Assembly (NCBI RefSeq): GCF_904846685.1
Contig: NZ_CAJHBQ010000003.1
Coordinates: 248,001-312,000, forward strand
Direction: 5' to 3'
DNA: 64,000 nt
From: Psychrobacter submarinus
Lineage (GTDB): Bacteria; Pseudomonadota; Gammaproteobacteria; Pseudomonadales; Moraxellaceae
The position numbers were made by a program, and so were the translations under genes. Below are positions 44,416 through 54,119 of this stretch, piece by piece (the stretch's first letter is position 1; every line of letters starts with the position of its first letter). Under the pieces are notes generated by a model. It was not told the origin of the DNA. It searched no databases and saw only the letters and a program-made list of their open reading frames with translations.

Positions 44416-47088
44416 TTAACTTAATTTAGCTTCGATCCAAGCGGGTAGTGCCTCTAACACAGTGCGAGTATTGCCAGATTTTGGCGCGCCGCCTTGCGCG
44501 TAGTCAGGCTTACCGCCGCCTTTGCCACCAAGCTCACCTGCCAAGTGACGAATAATATCACCGGCTTTAATCTGCGCAGTCATCGACTTCGCTACGCTCG
44601 CAGCGAGTGCTAATTGCTCGTCTTTATCGCCAACTAATACGATGATGGCATCAGGAAGCTTGGACTTAATATCGTCCATTAAGGGGCGGATAGATTTACC
44701 GTCAATACCGCTCAAAGTGCTGACCAGTACAGGTGTATCTTTGATGGTTTGCACCTCGTTCAATAAATCTGCCGCTTGACTGCTGGCGAGCTTTTGTTGC
44801 AAGCGCTCGAGCTGCTTTTCTAAATCGCGCTGCTTATCTGCCATGGTCTGTACGCGCGCGGCAACCTGTGGACGCTTAACTTTGAGTTGTCCGGCAAGAG
44901 TCGCTAGCTGCTGATCATTTTGTTGAACATACTTGACAGCGCCCATACCAGTGAGCGCCTCAATACGGCGAATACCAGCGGCGATACCAGATTCACCAGT
45001 GATCTTAAATAGGCCGATATCACCGGTACGCTGCACGTGTAGCCCGCCGCATAACTCAATAGAGAAGGGTTGGTTATTCCCATCGATAGTCATCTCGGTG
45101 CCCATGGTGAGTACGCGCACCTCGCTACCGTATTTTTCACCAAATAACGCCACCGCGCCTTTTTCCATGGCTTCATCAATAGCCATGTTCTCTATACAAG
45201 CTGGCGTATTGGCTTGGATTTGCTCATTAACCAAACGCTCAATTTGCGCAATCTCAGCTGGGCTTACCGGCTTATCATAAGCAAAGTCAAACCTTAGCAC
45301 TTCACTTGAGACGAGCGAGCCTTTTTGGCTGATTTTATCGCCGAGTATATGACGTAGAGCCGCGTGTAACAGATGGGTAGCAGAATGGTTTTTAGCGCTC
45401 GCAGCACGGATGCTTGAGAGCACTTGCGCCTCTGCGCTTTGACCTGCGCTAACAGTACCCATGCTGACGACGCCATGATGGATAATGGCTTGCCCTGATT
45501 TTTTGGTGTCTTGTACGCTAAAGACGCCAGACTCGCTACGTATCTCGCCAAGCTCACCGACTTGTCCGCCGCCTTCGGCGTAAAAAGGCGTACGATCCAA
45601 GACGATAACGCCCTCGCTGCCTTCTGCTAGAGACTCGATCGCATTACCGTCTTGATAGAGCGCGGTAATATTGACATTATCATCGCTGAGCTGCTCGTAG
45701 CCAATGAACTCAGTTGGCGTCTCCACTTGGATGACGCTACTGTAGTCGACATCGAATTTGCCAGCATCACGAGCGCGATCGCGCTGCGCTTGCATCTGTT
45801 CGTCAAACTCTTCTTCATCGATGCTGATACCGCGTTCACGGGTAATATCTGCAGTGAGGTCAAGCGGGAAGCCGTAAGTATCATAGAGCTTGAAAGCGGC
45901 AGCACCAGAGAGGATATCGCCATCTTCTAAGCTCTCAAGCTCGCTGGCGAGCAGACGTAAGCCTTGGGCTAAGGTCTTGGCAAACTGTGCTTCTTCTTTT
46001 TGAATAGCGGCTTCAATGAGGCTTTGTTTGTCTTTTAGCTCAGGATAAGCATCGCCCATTTCACGGACTAAAGGCGCTACCATCTTATAAAAGAACTCGC
46101 TCTCAGCGCCAAGCTTATTACCATGACGTACCGCTCGGCGAATAACTCGGCGCAGCACGTAGCCGCGGCCTTCATTACTTGGCATCACGCCATCAGCGAT
46201 CAAAAAGGATACGGCACGGATATGATCAGCAATCACCTTTAGTGAGGATTGCTGCTCGTTGTCAATCTCTAAAATCTCTGCAGCAGCGTCCATCAAGTGG
46301 CTGAATAAATCGATTTCATAATTGCCATGCACGCCTTGCATAATAGCGCTAATGCGCTCAAGTCCCATACCAGTATCGACACTAGGGGCGGGTAGTGGCA
46401 GCATGGTGCCGTCTTTTTGGCGATTAAACTGCATAAACACGCAGTTCCAAATCTCGATATAGCGGTCGCCATCTTCCTCAGGCGTACCAGGCAAGCCGCC
46501 CTCAATCTCAGGGCCATGGTCATAAAAGACTTCGGTACAAGGGCCGCAAGGACCGGTATCACCCATTGTCCAAAAGTTATCAGAGGCGTAAGGGGCGCCC
46601 TTATTATCGCCGATACGGATAATACGCTCCGCTGGCAGGCCAATCTTAGTGTGCCAGATATCAAAGGCTTCGTCGTCAGTCTCATAAATAGTGACGTAGA
46701 GACGGTCTTTGTCGATAGCTAGCCATTCAGTCGATGTCAAAAACTCCCAAATATAAGCAATACCGGCTTCTTTAAAATAATCACCAAAAGAGAAGTTACC
46801 GAGCATCTCAAAGAAAGTATGATGACGCGCGGTGTAGCCGACGTTATCTAAATCATTGTGCTTACCGCCTGCCCGCACACATTTTTGTGAAGTGACCGCG
46901 CGCGTATAATCACGCGATTCCATCCCCAAAAAAGTCTCTTTAAACTGATTCATACCGGCGTTGGTAAACAGTAAAGTAGGATCATTATGCGGAATAAGGC
47001 TCGATGAGGAGACAGGGGTGTGCTGCTTGCTTATAAAAAAATCGATAAAAGCTTGACGAATCTCGGCTGTTTGAGATGGCTGGCTCAC
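44416..47088 (-). CDS. alaS: Alanyl-tRNA synthetase
   Basis: It charges tRNA-Ala, reading the G3-U70 pair, and edits Ser- and Gly-tRNA-Ala. Class II core motifs include SSSLIPHNDPTLLFTNAGMN, RHHTFFEMLGNFSFGDYFK and GMGLERI. The editing domain has HSATHLLHAALRHIL (metal-binding HxxxH) and CGGLHV (the Cys and the second His pair). The C-terminal C-Ala domain includes the coiled coil RDLEKQLERLQQKL and the Gly-rich GGKGGGKPDYAQGG. The protein has 890 residues (E. coli 876). A possible MITE end fragment lies about 80 bp upstream of its start. Confidence 0.97.
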   Translation of the reverse strand: MSQPSQTAEIRQAFIDFFISKQHTPVSSSSLIPHNDPTLLFTNAGMNQFKETFLGMESRDYTRAVTSQKCVRAGGKHNDLDNVGYTARHHTFFEMLGNFSFGDYFKEAGIAYIWEFLTSTEWLAIDKDRLYVTIYETDDEAFDIWHTKIGLPAERIIRIGDNKGAPYASDNFWTMGDTGPCGPCTEVFYDHGPEIEGGLPGTPEEDGDRYIEIWNCVFMQFNRQKDGTMLPLPAPSVDTGMGLERISAIMQGVHGNYEIDLFSHLMDAAAEILEIDNEQQSSLKVIADHIRAVSFLIADGVMPSNEGRGYVLRRVIRRAVRHGNKLGAESEFFYKMVAPLVREMGDAYPELKDKQSLIEAAIQKEEAQFAKTLAQGLRLLASELESLEDGDILSGAAAFKLYDTYGFPLDLTADITRERGISIDEEEFDEQMQAQRDRARDAGKFDVDYSSVIQVETPTEFIGYEQLSDDNVNITALYQDGNAIESLAEGSEGVIVLDRTPFYAEGGGQVGELGEIRSESGVFSVQDTKKSGQAIIHHGVVSMGTVSAGQSAEAQVLSSIRAASAKNHSATHLLHAALRHILGDKISQKGSLVSSEVLRFDFAYDKPVSPAEIAQIERLVNEQIQANTPACIENMAIDEAMEKGAVALFGEKYGSEVRVLTMGTEMTIDGNNQPFSIELCGGLHVQRTGDIGLFKITGESGIAAGIRRIEALTGMGAVKYVQQNDQQLATLAGQLKVKRPQVAARVQTMADKQRDLEKQLERLQQKLASSQAADLLNEVQTIKDTPVLVSTLSGIDGKSIRPLMDDIKSKLPDAIIVLVGDKDEQLALAASVAKSMTAQIKAGDIIRHLAGELGGKGGGKPDYAQGGAPKSGNTRTVLEALPAWIEAKLS

Positions 47089-47167
47089 AGCGGCTCCTTA
47101 CAAAAAATGGTTTTAAGATAGTTGTAGAATATTAAATTTGCCCGCGATTTTAGCACATACCGCCCTC

Positions 47168-47192
47168 GTTGAACATTCGCAAATAGTCACTG
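47168..47192. mobile_element. Possible MITE end remnant
   Basis: GTTGAACATTC (11 identical bases) is followed by gCAAAT and CACTG in the same order as the left end of the 303-bp element (TGTTGAACATTCaCAAATgcgCACTG). The outermost bases of the element are replaced by CGCCCTC. It could be a decayed end or a chance match. It sits just upstream of alaS. Confidence 0.45.
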
Positions 47193-47227
47193 TGAGGGCT
47201 AATACACTAGCAGTCATAAAACAGTCG

Positions 47228-48988
47228 TTAATTGGTCAAGATGGCCGCGTCTGTCTTATCTAGTTTATCGGTAACTAATGGATTGGCTTCAATGACTTGT
47301 ACAGGTAGGTAGCGCAGTTGTAGCTTAATGGGTAGATACTCCGGAAAGTTCTCTACCATATCAGCGGTGATGAGCGCCTCAATTTGCTGGACATCGTAAG
47401 AGCTAGGAGTCGTCTCGCCGCGAATAATAGCGCGCACGATTTGGTTCTCATTCGAGGTCTCAAATTGAGTGTTGGTCAGTACATTGCCTTTGTCGATAAA
47501 ATAGCTGTTTATCGCCTCTTTAGTGCTGCTCTCAAAGACTTGCTGCTTAGCATTGGTTTGTAGATTGATAGTCAAATAAGTACCGAGTCCGGCAAGTAGT
47601 AATAAGGTCACTGCATTGCGGCGTAAAAAAGTCAAATAAGTGTTTGATTGATAATCATCATCGACTAGGCGGCGAAAGCCAAGTAGCCAGAGCACTAAAG
47701 CGTTGGTAAATTGAATAGCGATAATATTAGTAATAGCTAACAATAGCGCCCCAAGACCTAATTGCATCTCGCTATGAGCGAATAAAATACCGCTTGCCGC
47801 TAGAGGAGGCACCAAAGCGGTGGCTACCGCGACGCCTACGACCGCGACCGATAGATGTGGTGATACCATCGCATACGCGCCAGCTGTGCCGCCAGCTAGC
47901 GCAATCATTAAGTCCATAGAAGTGGGCTGAGTACGCGATAAAATCTCAGCGGTCAGCGGTTGATCGTTATGCAGCAGCCCGATCAAAAAGCCTACGAGCA
48001 CCACTAAAGAGACGCCCGCGATGACCGTAAATAGCGACTTCCACAGTAGCGGCATACGGTGGTCAATAATCGCGAGCGCCACGCCAGTGATAGGTCCTAA
48101 CATCATCGCCACTAGCATCGCGCCGATGACAACCGCTGCAGAATTAGTCACTAAGCCATAGCTTGCGATAATGGCCGAGAGGATGTTCATAATAAAATAC
48201 ATCTTACTCGGTAGGGCATTGGCCTCGATTTTGACGCGTACTTCTGGATAATCGACTTTTTGGTTACTAAACTGTTCAGCGACAAACTGCTTATAAGACT
48301 CAAGCTTCGCTTCTTTTTTCTCTTGTACTTCCTCTTTTGCGTTTTCTTCCTCTGCAGTACTCTTAGAGTCGTTCTCGCTTTGCTTAGAATCTATATTGCT
48401 AGCGTCTGTGTTGCCGGATACCTTTGCTGTCTCACTGTTTTCTATATACGCTTCATCAACACACATCGCTTGTTCATCAGACTGGTTACTATCGACATCA
48501 GCAGTGTCGCCATGGGCGCTAGTTCCTGAGTCATCGGTAAGGGCGTTTTCATCAGCTGCTTGGGTATTAGCAGTGACAGTGGCACTGTTGGCTTTAGTAA
48601 ATACTAAGTCAGCCATTGCCAAGTGAGCAAAGTCGATGTTAGAAAAACTGACGTTAGAAATGCTAAAGTCCGCAGCTTCTAAGTTGACAGCTTGAGCTTG
48701 CGCCATCTCAGGTGTGATATCTTCAACCGTCGCGACAACCACTTCTTCGCTAATAGCCGTCATCGTCACTTTCGCGTCAGAATGATGATGTCCTACTTCT
48801 GCGGTATTTATCTCTTCACTTTCAGACTCTAAGGACTCGTTGTTATCAGCATGCTCGCCAGCGTCGTCGACGTCGACACTATTATCAAAATTACTATCAT
48901 TACTATTAGGGGTAGATGCAGGCTCTTGAGCGTTCTTGTTGTCAGATTTATTAGAGCTATTAGAGCGGCTAGCAGGGTTAGCGGTCAT
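47228..48988 (-). CDS. DUF389 membrane protein with long acidic N-terminal region
   Basis: The C-terminal part (from about residue 240) is a DUF389/TIGR00341-type integral membrane domain with about six helices, including ILSAIIASYGLVTNSAAVVI, GPITGVALAI and LSVAVVGVAVATALVPPLA. Its function is unknown. The first 235 residues are highly acidic, Ser/Asn/Asp-rich and probably disordered or cytoplasmic. They contain a short pentapeptide-repeat-like patch (about 103-139: AADFS-ISNVS-FSNID-FAHLA-MADLV) and a Lys/Glu coiled stretch (KEEVQEKKEAKLESYK). I chose ATG 48988 because the codons upstream encode a non-matching hydrophobic stretch. The protein has 586 residues. Confidence 0.78.
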   Translation of the reverse strand: MTANPASRSNSSNKSDNKNAQEPASTPNSNDSNFDNSVDVDDAGEHADNNESLESESEEINTAEVGHHHSDAKVTMTAISEEVVVATVEDITPEMAQAQAVNLEAADFSISNVSFSNIDFAHLAMADLVFTKANSATVTANTQAADENALTDDSGTSAHGDTADVDSNQSDEQAMCVDEAYIENSETAKVSGNTDASNIDSKQSENDSKSTAEEENAKEEVQEKKEAKLESYKQFVAEQFSNQKVDYPEVRVKIEANALPSKMYFIMNILSAIIASYGLVTNSAAVVIGAMLVAMMLGPITGVALAIIDHRMPLLWKSLFTVIAGVSLVVLVGFLIGLLHNDQPLTAEILSRTQPTSMDLMIALAGGTAGAYAMVSPHLSVAVVGVAVATALVPPLAASGILFAHSEMQLGLGALLLAITNIIAIQFTNALVLWLLGFRRLVDDDYQSNTYLTFLRRNAVTLLLLAGLGTYLTINLQTNAKQQVFESSTKEAINSYFIDKGNVLTNTQFETSNENQIVRAIIRGETTPSSYDVQQIEALITADMVENFPEYLPIKLQLRYLPVQVIEANPLVTDKLDKTDAAILTN

Positions 48989-49261
48989 AGTATTGGACTT
49001 TCTCAAAGGCAAGAAGAAAATCACTATTGTAAAGACAAATAGGGGAGAAAGTATAGATTTTTGCGACAAGCGAGCTCTGAGTAGCAGAGTAAGCGGTAAA
49101 GTAAGTGTTTTTAATACGCTAGATAACTCCCTAATATTAGCATGGGTTTAGCGATTAGTCGCCTAGTTTTGGTGGCTTTGCTGGTTATAATAAAGACTTA
49201 CTTTTTATGTGGGTTTAAGGTATAAAGTAATTATACCCATACAAAAGATAAGGATTAGACT

Positions 49262-49474
49262 ATGAACTGGCCACTACTTTCTGTTGTTTACTCTATGGCA
49301 GCTACTGTCATCGTCGGCTTACTGATGATCGCCGCTTTAGTAACCGGCTTTAACGAGATACGGCATATTCAAATAGTCATAGTCATAGGACTACTAGTCG
49401 CTATTCCAGTCGGTTTATTTTTTACCAAAAAAATAGGCAGCATTACCGGTAATGAAGAAGGCTATAAGGCTTAG
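49262..49474 (+). CDS. Small two-helix membrane protein of unknown function
   Basis: A 70-residue protein with two hydrophobic segments (about 5-29 and 36-54) and a short polar end. Helix one starts LLSVVYSMAATVIVGLLMIA. AAGGAT lies at good distance before the ATG. I do not recognise the family. It lies between the DUF389 gene (divergent) and the L,D-transpeptidase (convergent) and ends before a good terminator, so it is probably a real, single-gene unit. The function is unknown. Confidence 0.6.
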   Translation: MNWPLLSVVYSMAATVIVGLLMIAALVTGFNEIRHIQIVIVIGLLVAIPVGLFFTKKIGSITGNEEGYKA

Positions 49475-49573
49475 CAACTATCAGGCTTAAATGCTATAAA
49501 GCTTAGAAGTGTTTGAAGGGCAGTCTAGCTTGTAGACTTAGCAAGGGCTTTGGGTCTAAACGTTATGATTTAA

Positions 49574-49610
49574 ATAAAAAAACAGCCTATGTGGAGGCTG
49601 CTTTTTTATT
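49574..49610. terminator. Bidirectional terminator (small membrane protein / L,D-transpeptidase)
   Basis: AATAAAAAAACAGCCT-atgtgg-AGGCTGCTTTTTTATT, a stem with both A and T tracts between convergent genes. Confidence 0.88.
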
Positions 49611-49658
49611 TTTGTTAAGACTGTTTTTGACGTCAGATATACGCTCGTAGCTCAGCCG

Positions 49659-51155
49659 TTATTGTAGCTCAACGGTCGCGCCATTTTCGATATTGGCGTA
49701 GACTTCTAGCACATCCCAGTTGGTCAAACGCACGCAGCCTGCCGAGGCTTGGCGACTGATGCCCTCAGGCTTCGGTGAGCCATGAATACCATAAGAAGGT
49801 TTTGATAGTCCCATCCATACCACGCCTACAGGACTATTAGGTCCTGGCGGCAGCATATGTACTTTCTTATCGTCACCTTTGCCAACGGTCGCTTTATACC
49901 ATGGCATCTTGACTTTATTGATAATCTTAAAGCTGCCTTGCGGGGAAGGGGTGCTCGTACTACCGATGGTCGTCGGATAAGTGGCAACTAATTTATCACC
50001 GTTATAAGCGTATAATGTTTTATCCGCTTTATTGGCGACCATATGGTTGATACGTTGATTGAGAGGCTCACGATTGTTTAATACGGTGATGGTCTCGCCC
50101 GCCTTGTACGTTTTGTTTTTGTTTAACTTATCGAGATAGCGTACATCCATATGGAAGCGCTCGCCTAACATCTCTTTGATGTCTTGATAGTAAAGGCCTT
50201 TGACTTTTGACTTTGCCTCAGAGCCAGATGGCAATCTAGCAAAATTAGTATTTACATCATCTTCAGTAATGGTATAAGTGACTAGTACTGGCTTATTGGC
50301 AGGAATGTTTTTGTTAAGAGCATCCCAAGTTTTTTGATCCATTTTACCAGTAGCAGGCAGAGCTTTCATGTTTTGAAAGTTGACGAGCGCCTTTTTACTA
50401 TTCATACCCCAACCACCATCGATAGGGCCTGGTGAAGCATGGTTCCAGTCGAGAAGCGCTTGCAATTTAATCGTCATCGCTGAGTTGACGTTCATGTTGG
50501 GCGACCAAGTCGAGCCATTGACTTGCTTGGCATAATTGGATAAATCTAGCGTGGTATATCTCTTACCATTCTTATCCTCGATGCTCTTGATAGCAGACTC
50601 ATCGCCGATGTTTTGGAGCTGTGCGCTATTAGTGACTTCAAAATTTGAGGTGTCCGCTGCCGCACTACTAGGGCCTGCTAGAGCCTGACCGTCACTGATA
50701 TCATCAGTCGTATCAGACTGCTGGTCTTTACGGGTGAGCTCTTCTACGCTCATATTATCAGCGGCAACAGCGTTAGATGCTGTGTTGTTAGCAGCGATGT
50801 CTGTAGAAGCTATATCGTTAGAAGCTATGTCGTTAGAAGCTATGCCAGTCCCGATATTAGGCTGAGCGGCGCGTTTACTGTCAATCAGTTGTCCCATTCT
50901 ATCAGAGGCTGCCGGCGTACTCACTTGCGGCTGAGCATTGGTTGCTGAGTCGTTATTCGGCAAAGTGTTACGCGTATCACTATCAACTGAGCTGCTACGA
51001 CTCTCTTCTAGATTGATACCAGATAAGCTGTCGATATCTGGCAAATTGTCTACAGGCAAAGTACGAGTATTGTCTGTCGGTGCAGCAAAGACAGTGGCAC
51101 TAAGACTCAGCGTGGCAATAGAGAGTGCAGTTACAATAGGTTTTATTTTCATCAT
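49659..51155 (-). CDS. L,D-transpeptidase (YkuD) with peptidoglycan-binding domain
   Basis: A secreted cell-wall enzyme of 498 residues that makes meso-DAP crosslinks or attaches lipoproteins. The signal peptide spans about 1-25 (MMKIKPIVTALSIATLSLSA, cut near VFA-APT). A low-complexity region (25-190) includes the repeat GIASNDIASNDIASTDIAAN, encoded partly by 15-bp DNA repeats at 50800-50844. A PG_binding_1 domain lies at about 225-280 (GPIDGGWGMNSKKALVNFQ). The YkuD domain (about 360-495) has the His in YGIHGSPKPEG and the catalytic Cys in SAGCVRLTN. Start choice is between the paired Mets 51155 and 51152. Upstream is a 435-bp divergent gap. Confidence 0.9.
   Translation of the reverse strand: MMKIKPIVTALSIATLSLSATVFAAPTDNTRTLPVDNLPDIDSLSGINLEESRSSSVDSDTRNTLPNNDSATNAQPQVSTPAASDRMGQLIDSKRAAQPNIGTGIASNDIASNDIASTDIAANNTASNAVAADNMSVEELTRKDQQSDTTDDISDGQALAGPSSAAADTSNFEVTNSAQLQNIGDESAIKSIEDKNGKRYTTLDLSNYAKQVNGSTWSPNMNVNSAMTIKLQALLDWNHASPGPIDGGWGMNSKKALVNFQNMKALPATGKMDQKTWDALNKNIPANKPVLVTYTITEDDVNTNFARLPSGSEAKSKVKGLYYQDIKEMLGERFHMDVRYLDKLNKNKTYKAGETITVLNNREPLNQRINHMVANKADKTLYAYNGDKLVATYPTTIGSTSTPSPQGSFKIINKVKMPWYKATVGKGDDKKVHMLPPGPNSPVGVVWMGLSKPSYGIHGSPKPEGISRQASAGCVRLTNWDVLEVYANIENGATVELQ
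50800..50844. repeat. 15-bp in-frame tandem repeat in the L,D-transpeptidase gene
   Basis: On the plus strand, TCGTTAGAAGCTATG occurs twice exactly (50815-50829, 50830-50844) after a variant copy (50800-50814). It encodes five-residue units such as IASND, so copy-number change stays in frame. Confidence 0.85.
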
Positions 51156-51590
51156 AAAGGGTCACAATGTGGTGGTTATTATGGAAGTATTATGCGCATT
51201 ATCTGGACGCTTCGCAAACTTTTAACCCCTCTTTTTGTAGTAATGAGCAGACAGACGTCAGGCGTTGACGCTTTAATGACTAGGGAGAGAGGATTGAGTC
51301 ATAATATAAAGAGTATATTGCGCAAAACAGACGCTTAGCAAGAAGCGAGTAAGGTGCTTTCGAGTCAGGTACTATTAATGCAACTTATACTAAGCATGCT
51401 TCTATCATAACATGGTTGCTCTAGAAGCGCAGTTCGTCTGAGTAGAGTGCAACCGGGGATTTGCTATTATCAGTTGTAGGATTGATTGGCGTCATATTCG
51501 CTTTAAGTTTATAATGCTTTAAATCGAAACCAATAATTTTATGCTATCAACAAACCTTAATGCTATCAAACAAACCATAAAAGAGGCCGT
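51156..51590. other. Divergent gap L,D-transpeptidase / prmB with an 18-20 bp repeat
   Basis: No gene is seen. TTATGCTATCAACAAACC (51539-51556) is repeated as TTAATGCTATCAAACAAACC (51557-51576) directly before the prmB ribosome site. Promoters for both flanking genes must lie here, but consensus pairs are not clear. Confidence 0.45.
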
Positions 51591-52784
51591 ATGTCAGACG
51601 AGCAGATAATGAGCGCAGAAGACTTTCAGCAGCAAAATCCAAATCAGTACGACTATGATGGTCACGATCTAGATGGACATGAGCTAAATGCTGAAGACAC
51701 CGAGCATAGCGAATTTGCTAATTTTCATAGTGAGCTTGAAGAGGCGCGTCAGCAATTAGTGACGATTCGCGATTTCATTCGTTTTTGTGTGACGCAATTG
51801 CGGAACTATGATGTGGTAGTAGCGCAAGGTACGACCGACGAATTCGCTGAGGCTTCTGCTATTGTTTTGCACTCTTTGTCGCTTGACTGGTCAGCAAATG
51901 AGCAAATATTAGACTGCCGTCTGACTGCCTCAGAGAAGCAAGCAGTGCTAGAGCTATTAGAAGCGCGTATCATTCAACGTAAGCCGCTTAGTTATTTGAT
52001 CAATTTAGCGTATTTTTGTGATTTACCTTTTTATGTGGATGAGCGTGTGCTTATTCCGCGCTCGCCGATAGCTGAGTTGATCCGTCAGCAGTTCTATCCA
52101 TATTTCGATGTCAATGAGCTTGCCAAGCCGATTGGTATCAGCAGCATAAACGCTATGGATGCAGGCAAGTCAGCCACTAAGTTCTTCGAGCACGGCCTTG
52201 ACATGAAGCAGTTGACGCAGCCTGAGCGTATCTTAGACTTGTGCACAGGTTCTGGCTGTATTGCTATTGCGCTTGCGACACGTTTTGTCGATGCTTTGGT
52301 GGACGCCGCTGATATCGATAAAGGCGCGCTTGAGGTGGCGATGGTCAATGTCGATCATCATGATCTGGGGCATCAAATCAATGTGATTGAATCTGATTTG
52401 TTTGCTAAGCTCCCAAGCGACAATCAGTACGAGCTTATTGTCACTAACCCGCCTTATGTTGATGCGGCAATCATGGCTGACTTGCCGCCTGAGTTTCTAT
52501 ATGAGCCTGATCATGCGTTAGCCGCCGGTCAAGACGGCTTAGATCTAGTACACAAGATTTTGTATGACGCCGCTGATTACTTGACGCCAGAAGGTCTACT
52601 CGTCTGTGAGGTTGGCGATAGTGAATGGGCACTGATGCAAGCTTATCCTGATATTCAGTTTAATTGGTTAAAGTTCGCTCATGGCGGTCACGGTATCTTT
52701 GCGATCACTTATGATGACCTGTTAGAGCACCGTGAGTCATTTGCCCATTATGTACAGCTTTTAGAGAGTCATCAGGTGCAATAA
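51591..52784 (+). CDS. prmB: Ribosomal protein L3 glutamine methyltransferase
   Basis: PrmB N5-methylates a glutamine of ribosomal protein L3; the HemK family also includes PrmC for release factors. The SAM motif LDLCTGSGCIAIALAT and the glutamine-binding NPPYVDA (about 286) are clear, and the family block YEPDHALAAGQDGLDL follows. Before the core are 40 acidic, His/Asp-rich residues. A roughly 35-residue insertion (KPIGISSINAMDAGKSATKF...) splits the region before the SAM motif. Total 397 residues against 310 in E. coli. The neighbouring aroC on the same strand, as in most gammaproteobacteria, supports prmB over prmC. Confidence 0.92.
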   Translation: MSDEQIMSAEDFQQQNPNQYDYDGHDLDGHELNAEDTEHSEFANFHSELEEARQQLVTIRDFIRFCVTQLRNYDVVVAQGTTDEFAEASAIVLHSLSLDWSANEQILDCRLTASEKQAVLELLEARIIQRKPLSYLINLAYFCDLPFYVDERVLIPRSPIAELIRQQFYPYFDVNELAKPIGISSINAMDAGKSATKFFEHGLDMKQLTQPERILDLCTGSGCIAIALATRFVDALVDAADIDKGALEVAMVNVDHHDLGHQINVIESDLFAKLPSDNQYELIVTNPPYVDAAIMADLPPEFLYEPDHALAAGQDGLDLVHKILYDAADYLTPEGLLVCEVGDSEWALMQAYPDIQFNWLKFAHGGHGIFAITYDDLLEHRESFAHYVQLLESHQVQ

Positions 52785-52882
52785 TCAGTACCTTCTACCA
52801 GTAAAGAAGTAAGTGAAGCCAAAAGCGTAAGATGGACAGTAGCCCAATATTAATAGCATTGAGTATTGAAGGATAGATAGAC

Positions 52883-53989
52883 ATGGCAGGTAATAGTATA
52901 GGAAAACTCTTTAGTGTCACAACTTGCGGAGAGTCGCATGGGTCTGGCCTGATGGCTATCGTCGATGGCGTGCCGCCAGGTATGGCGTTATCTAGCGAGG
53001 ACTTGCAAGTTGATCTAGATCGCCGTAAACCTGGGACTTCTAAGTACGCAACCCAGCGCCGCGAGCCCGATGAAGTCGAGATCATCTCTGGCGTCTTTGA
53101 AGGTAAAACGACAGGTACTTCTATTGGCTTACTGATCCGTAATACCAATCAAAAATCTAAAGACTATAGCGACATTAAAGATACCTTCCGCCCCGGTCAT
53201 GCCGATTATACTTATAGTATGAAGTACGGCTTTCGTGATTATCGCGGCGGCGGGCGCTCTTCAGCTCGCGAGACTGCCATGCGTGTGGCCGCAGGCGCTA
53301 TCGCTAAGAAGTATCTGTCTGAGCGCTTAGGTATACAGATTCATGGGCATGTGACCCAGATTGGTAATGAGTACAGCCAAGTCACTGATCCAAGCCAAAT
53401 CGACTGGGAATTCGTCAATAGCAATCCATTCTTTTGCGCGGATAGCGAAGCAGTATCGCGTTTTGAGACCTTAATCGATAGTCTGCGACGCGCGGGCACC
53501 AGCTGCGGTGCTAAGCTTGAGGTTGTCGCAAGCGGCGTACCGGTCGGGCTTGGTGAGCCGGTATTTGATCGCCTAGATGCTGAGATTGCCCATGCGATGA
53601 TGAGCATCAATGCGGTGAAAGGTGTGGAGATCGGTGATGGTATGGCGGTCGCCGGTCAATTCGGTCATAAATCTCGCGATGAGATGACTCCGGATGGCTT
53701 TACTGCCAATCATGCTGGCGGTATCTTGGGCGGTATCTCCTCTGGGCAAGATATTAGCGTAAGTATCGCGCTCAAGCCTACTTCTAGTATTACCACCCCT
53801 GGCAAAAGTATAAACACCGATGGCGAAGCGATCGATATGCTCACTAAAGGCCGTCATGATCCTTGCGTTGGAGTAAGAGCGACGCCTATCGCTGAGGCGA
53901 TGCTCGCGATTGTATTACTCGATCATTACTTGCGTCACCGCGGTCAAAATGCAGACGTAGTCGCGCCAGTAGCTGCGATTACTAAATAG
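52883..53989 (+). CDS. aroC: Chorismate synthase
   Basis: It converts EPSP to chorismate with reduced FMN, closing the shikimate pathway that feeds aromatic amino acids and folate. Signatures are present: [13 protein letters not shown] at the start, [38 protein letters not shown], and [10 protein letters not shown]-like [11 protein letters not shown]. It has 368 residues, near the E. coli length of 361. It starts at ATG 52883, about 98 bp after prmB, and ends before a stem-loop terminator. Confidence 0.97.
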   Translation: MAGNSIGKLFSVTTCGESHGSGLMAIVDGVPPGMALSSEDLQVDLDRRKPGTSKYATQRREPDEVEIISGVFEGKTTGTSIGLLIRNTNQKSKDYSDIKDTFRPGHADYTYSMKYGFRDYRGGGRSSARETAMRVAAGAIAKKYLSERLGIQIHGHVTQIGNEYSQVTDPSQIDWEFVNSNPFFCADSEAVSRFETLIDSLRRAGTSCGAKLEVVASGVPVGLGEPVFDRLDAEIAHAMMSINAVKGVEIGDGMAVAGQFGHKSRDEMTPDGFTANHAGGILGGISSGQDISVSIALKPTSSITTPGKSINTDGEAIDMLTKGRHDPCVGVRATPIAEAMLAIVLLDHYLRHRGQNADVVAPVAAITK

Positions 53990-54015
53990 CGTAAAGCCGT
54001 TTAGGTAGTAGCAAG

Positions 54016-54073
54016 CCTTTTACTTTTAATGAAAGTCATCTAACAAGGCTGATTAAGAGTAAAAGGTTTTTTT
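54016..54073 (+). terminator. Terminator after aroC
   Basis: CCTTTTACT (54016-54024) and AGTAAAAGG (54058-54066) form a stem with a long loop, followed by T7. Confidence 0.7.
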
Positions 54074-54119
54074 GTGCTTGTAAGTAAAAGGGATAAGAAG
54101 TGCTTAGCTTTACTGTTTA

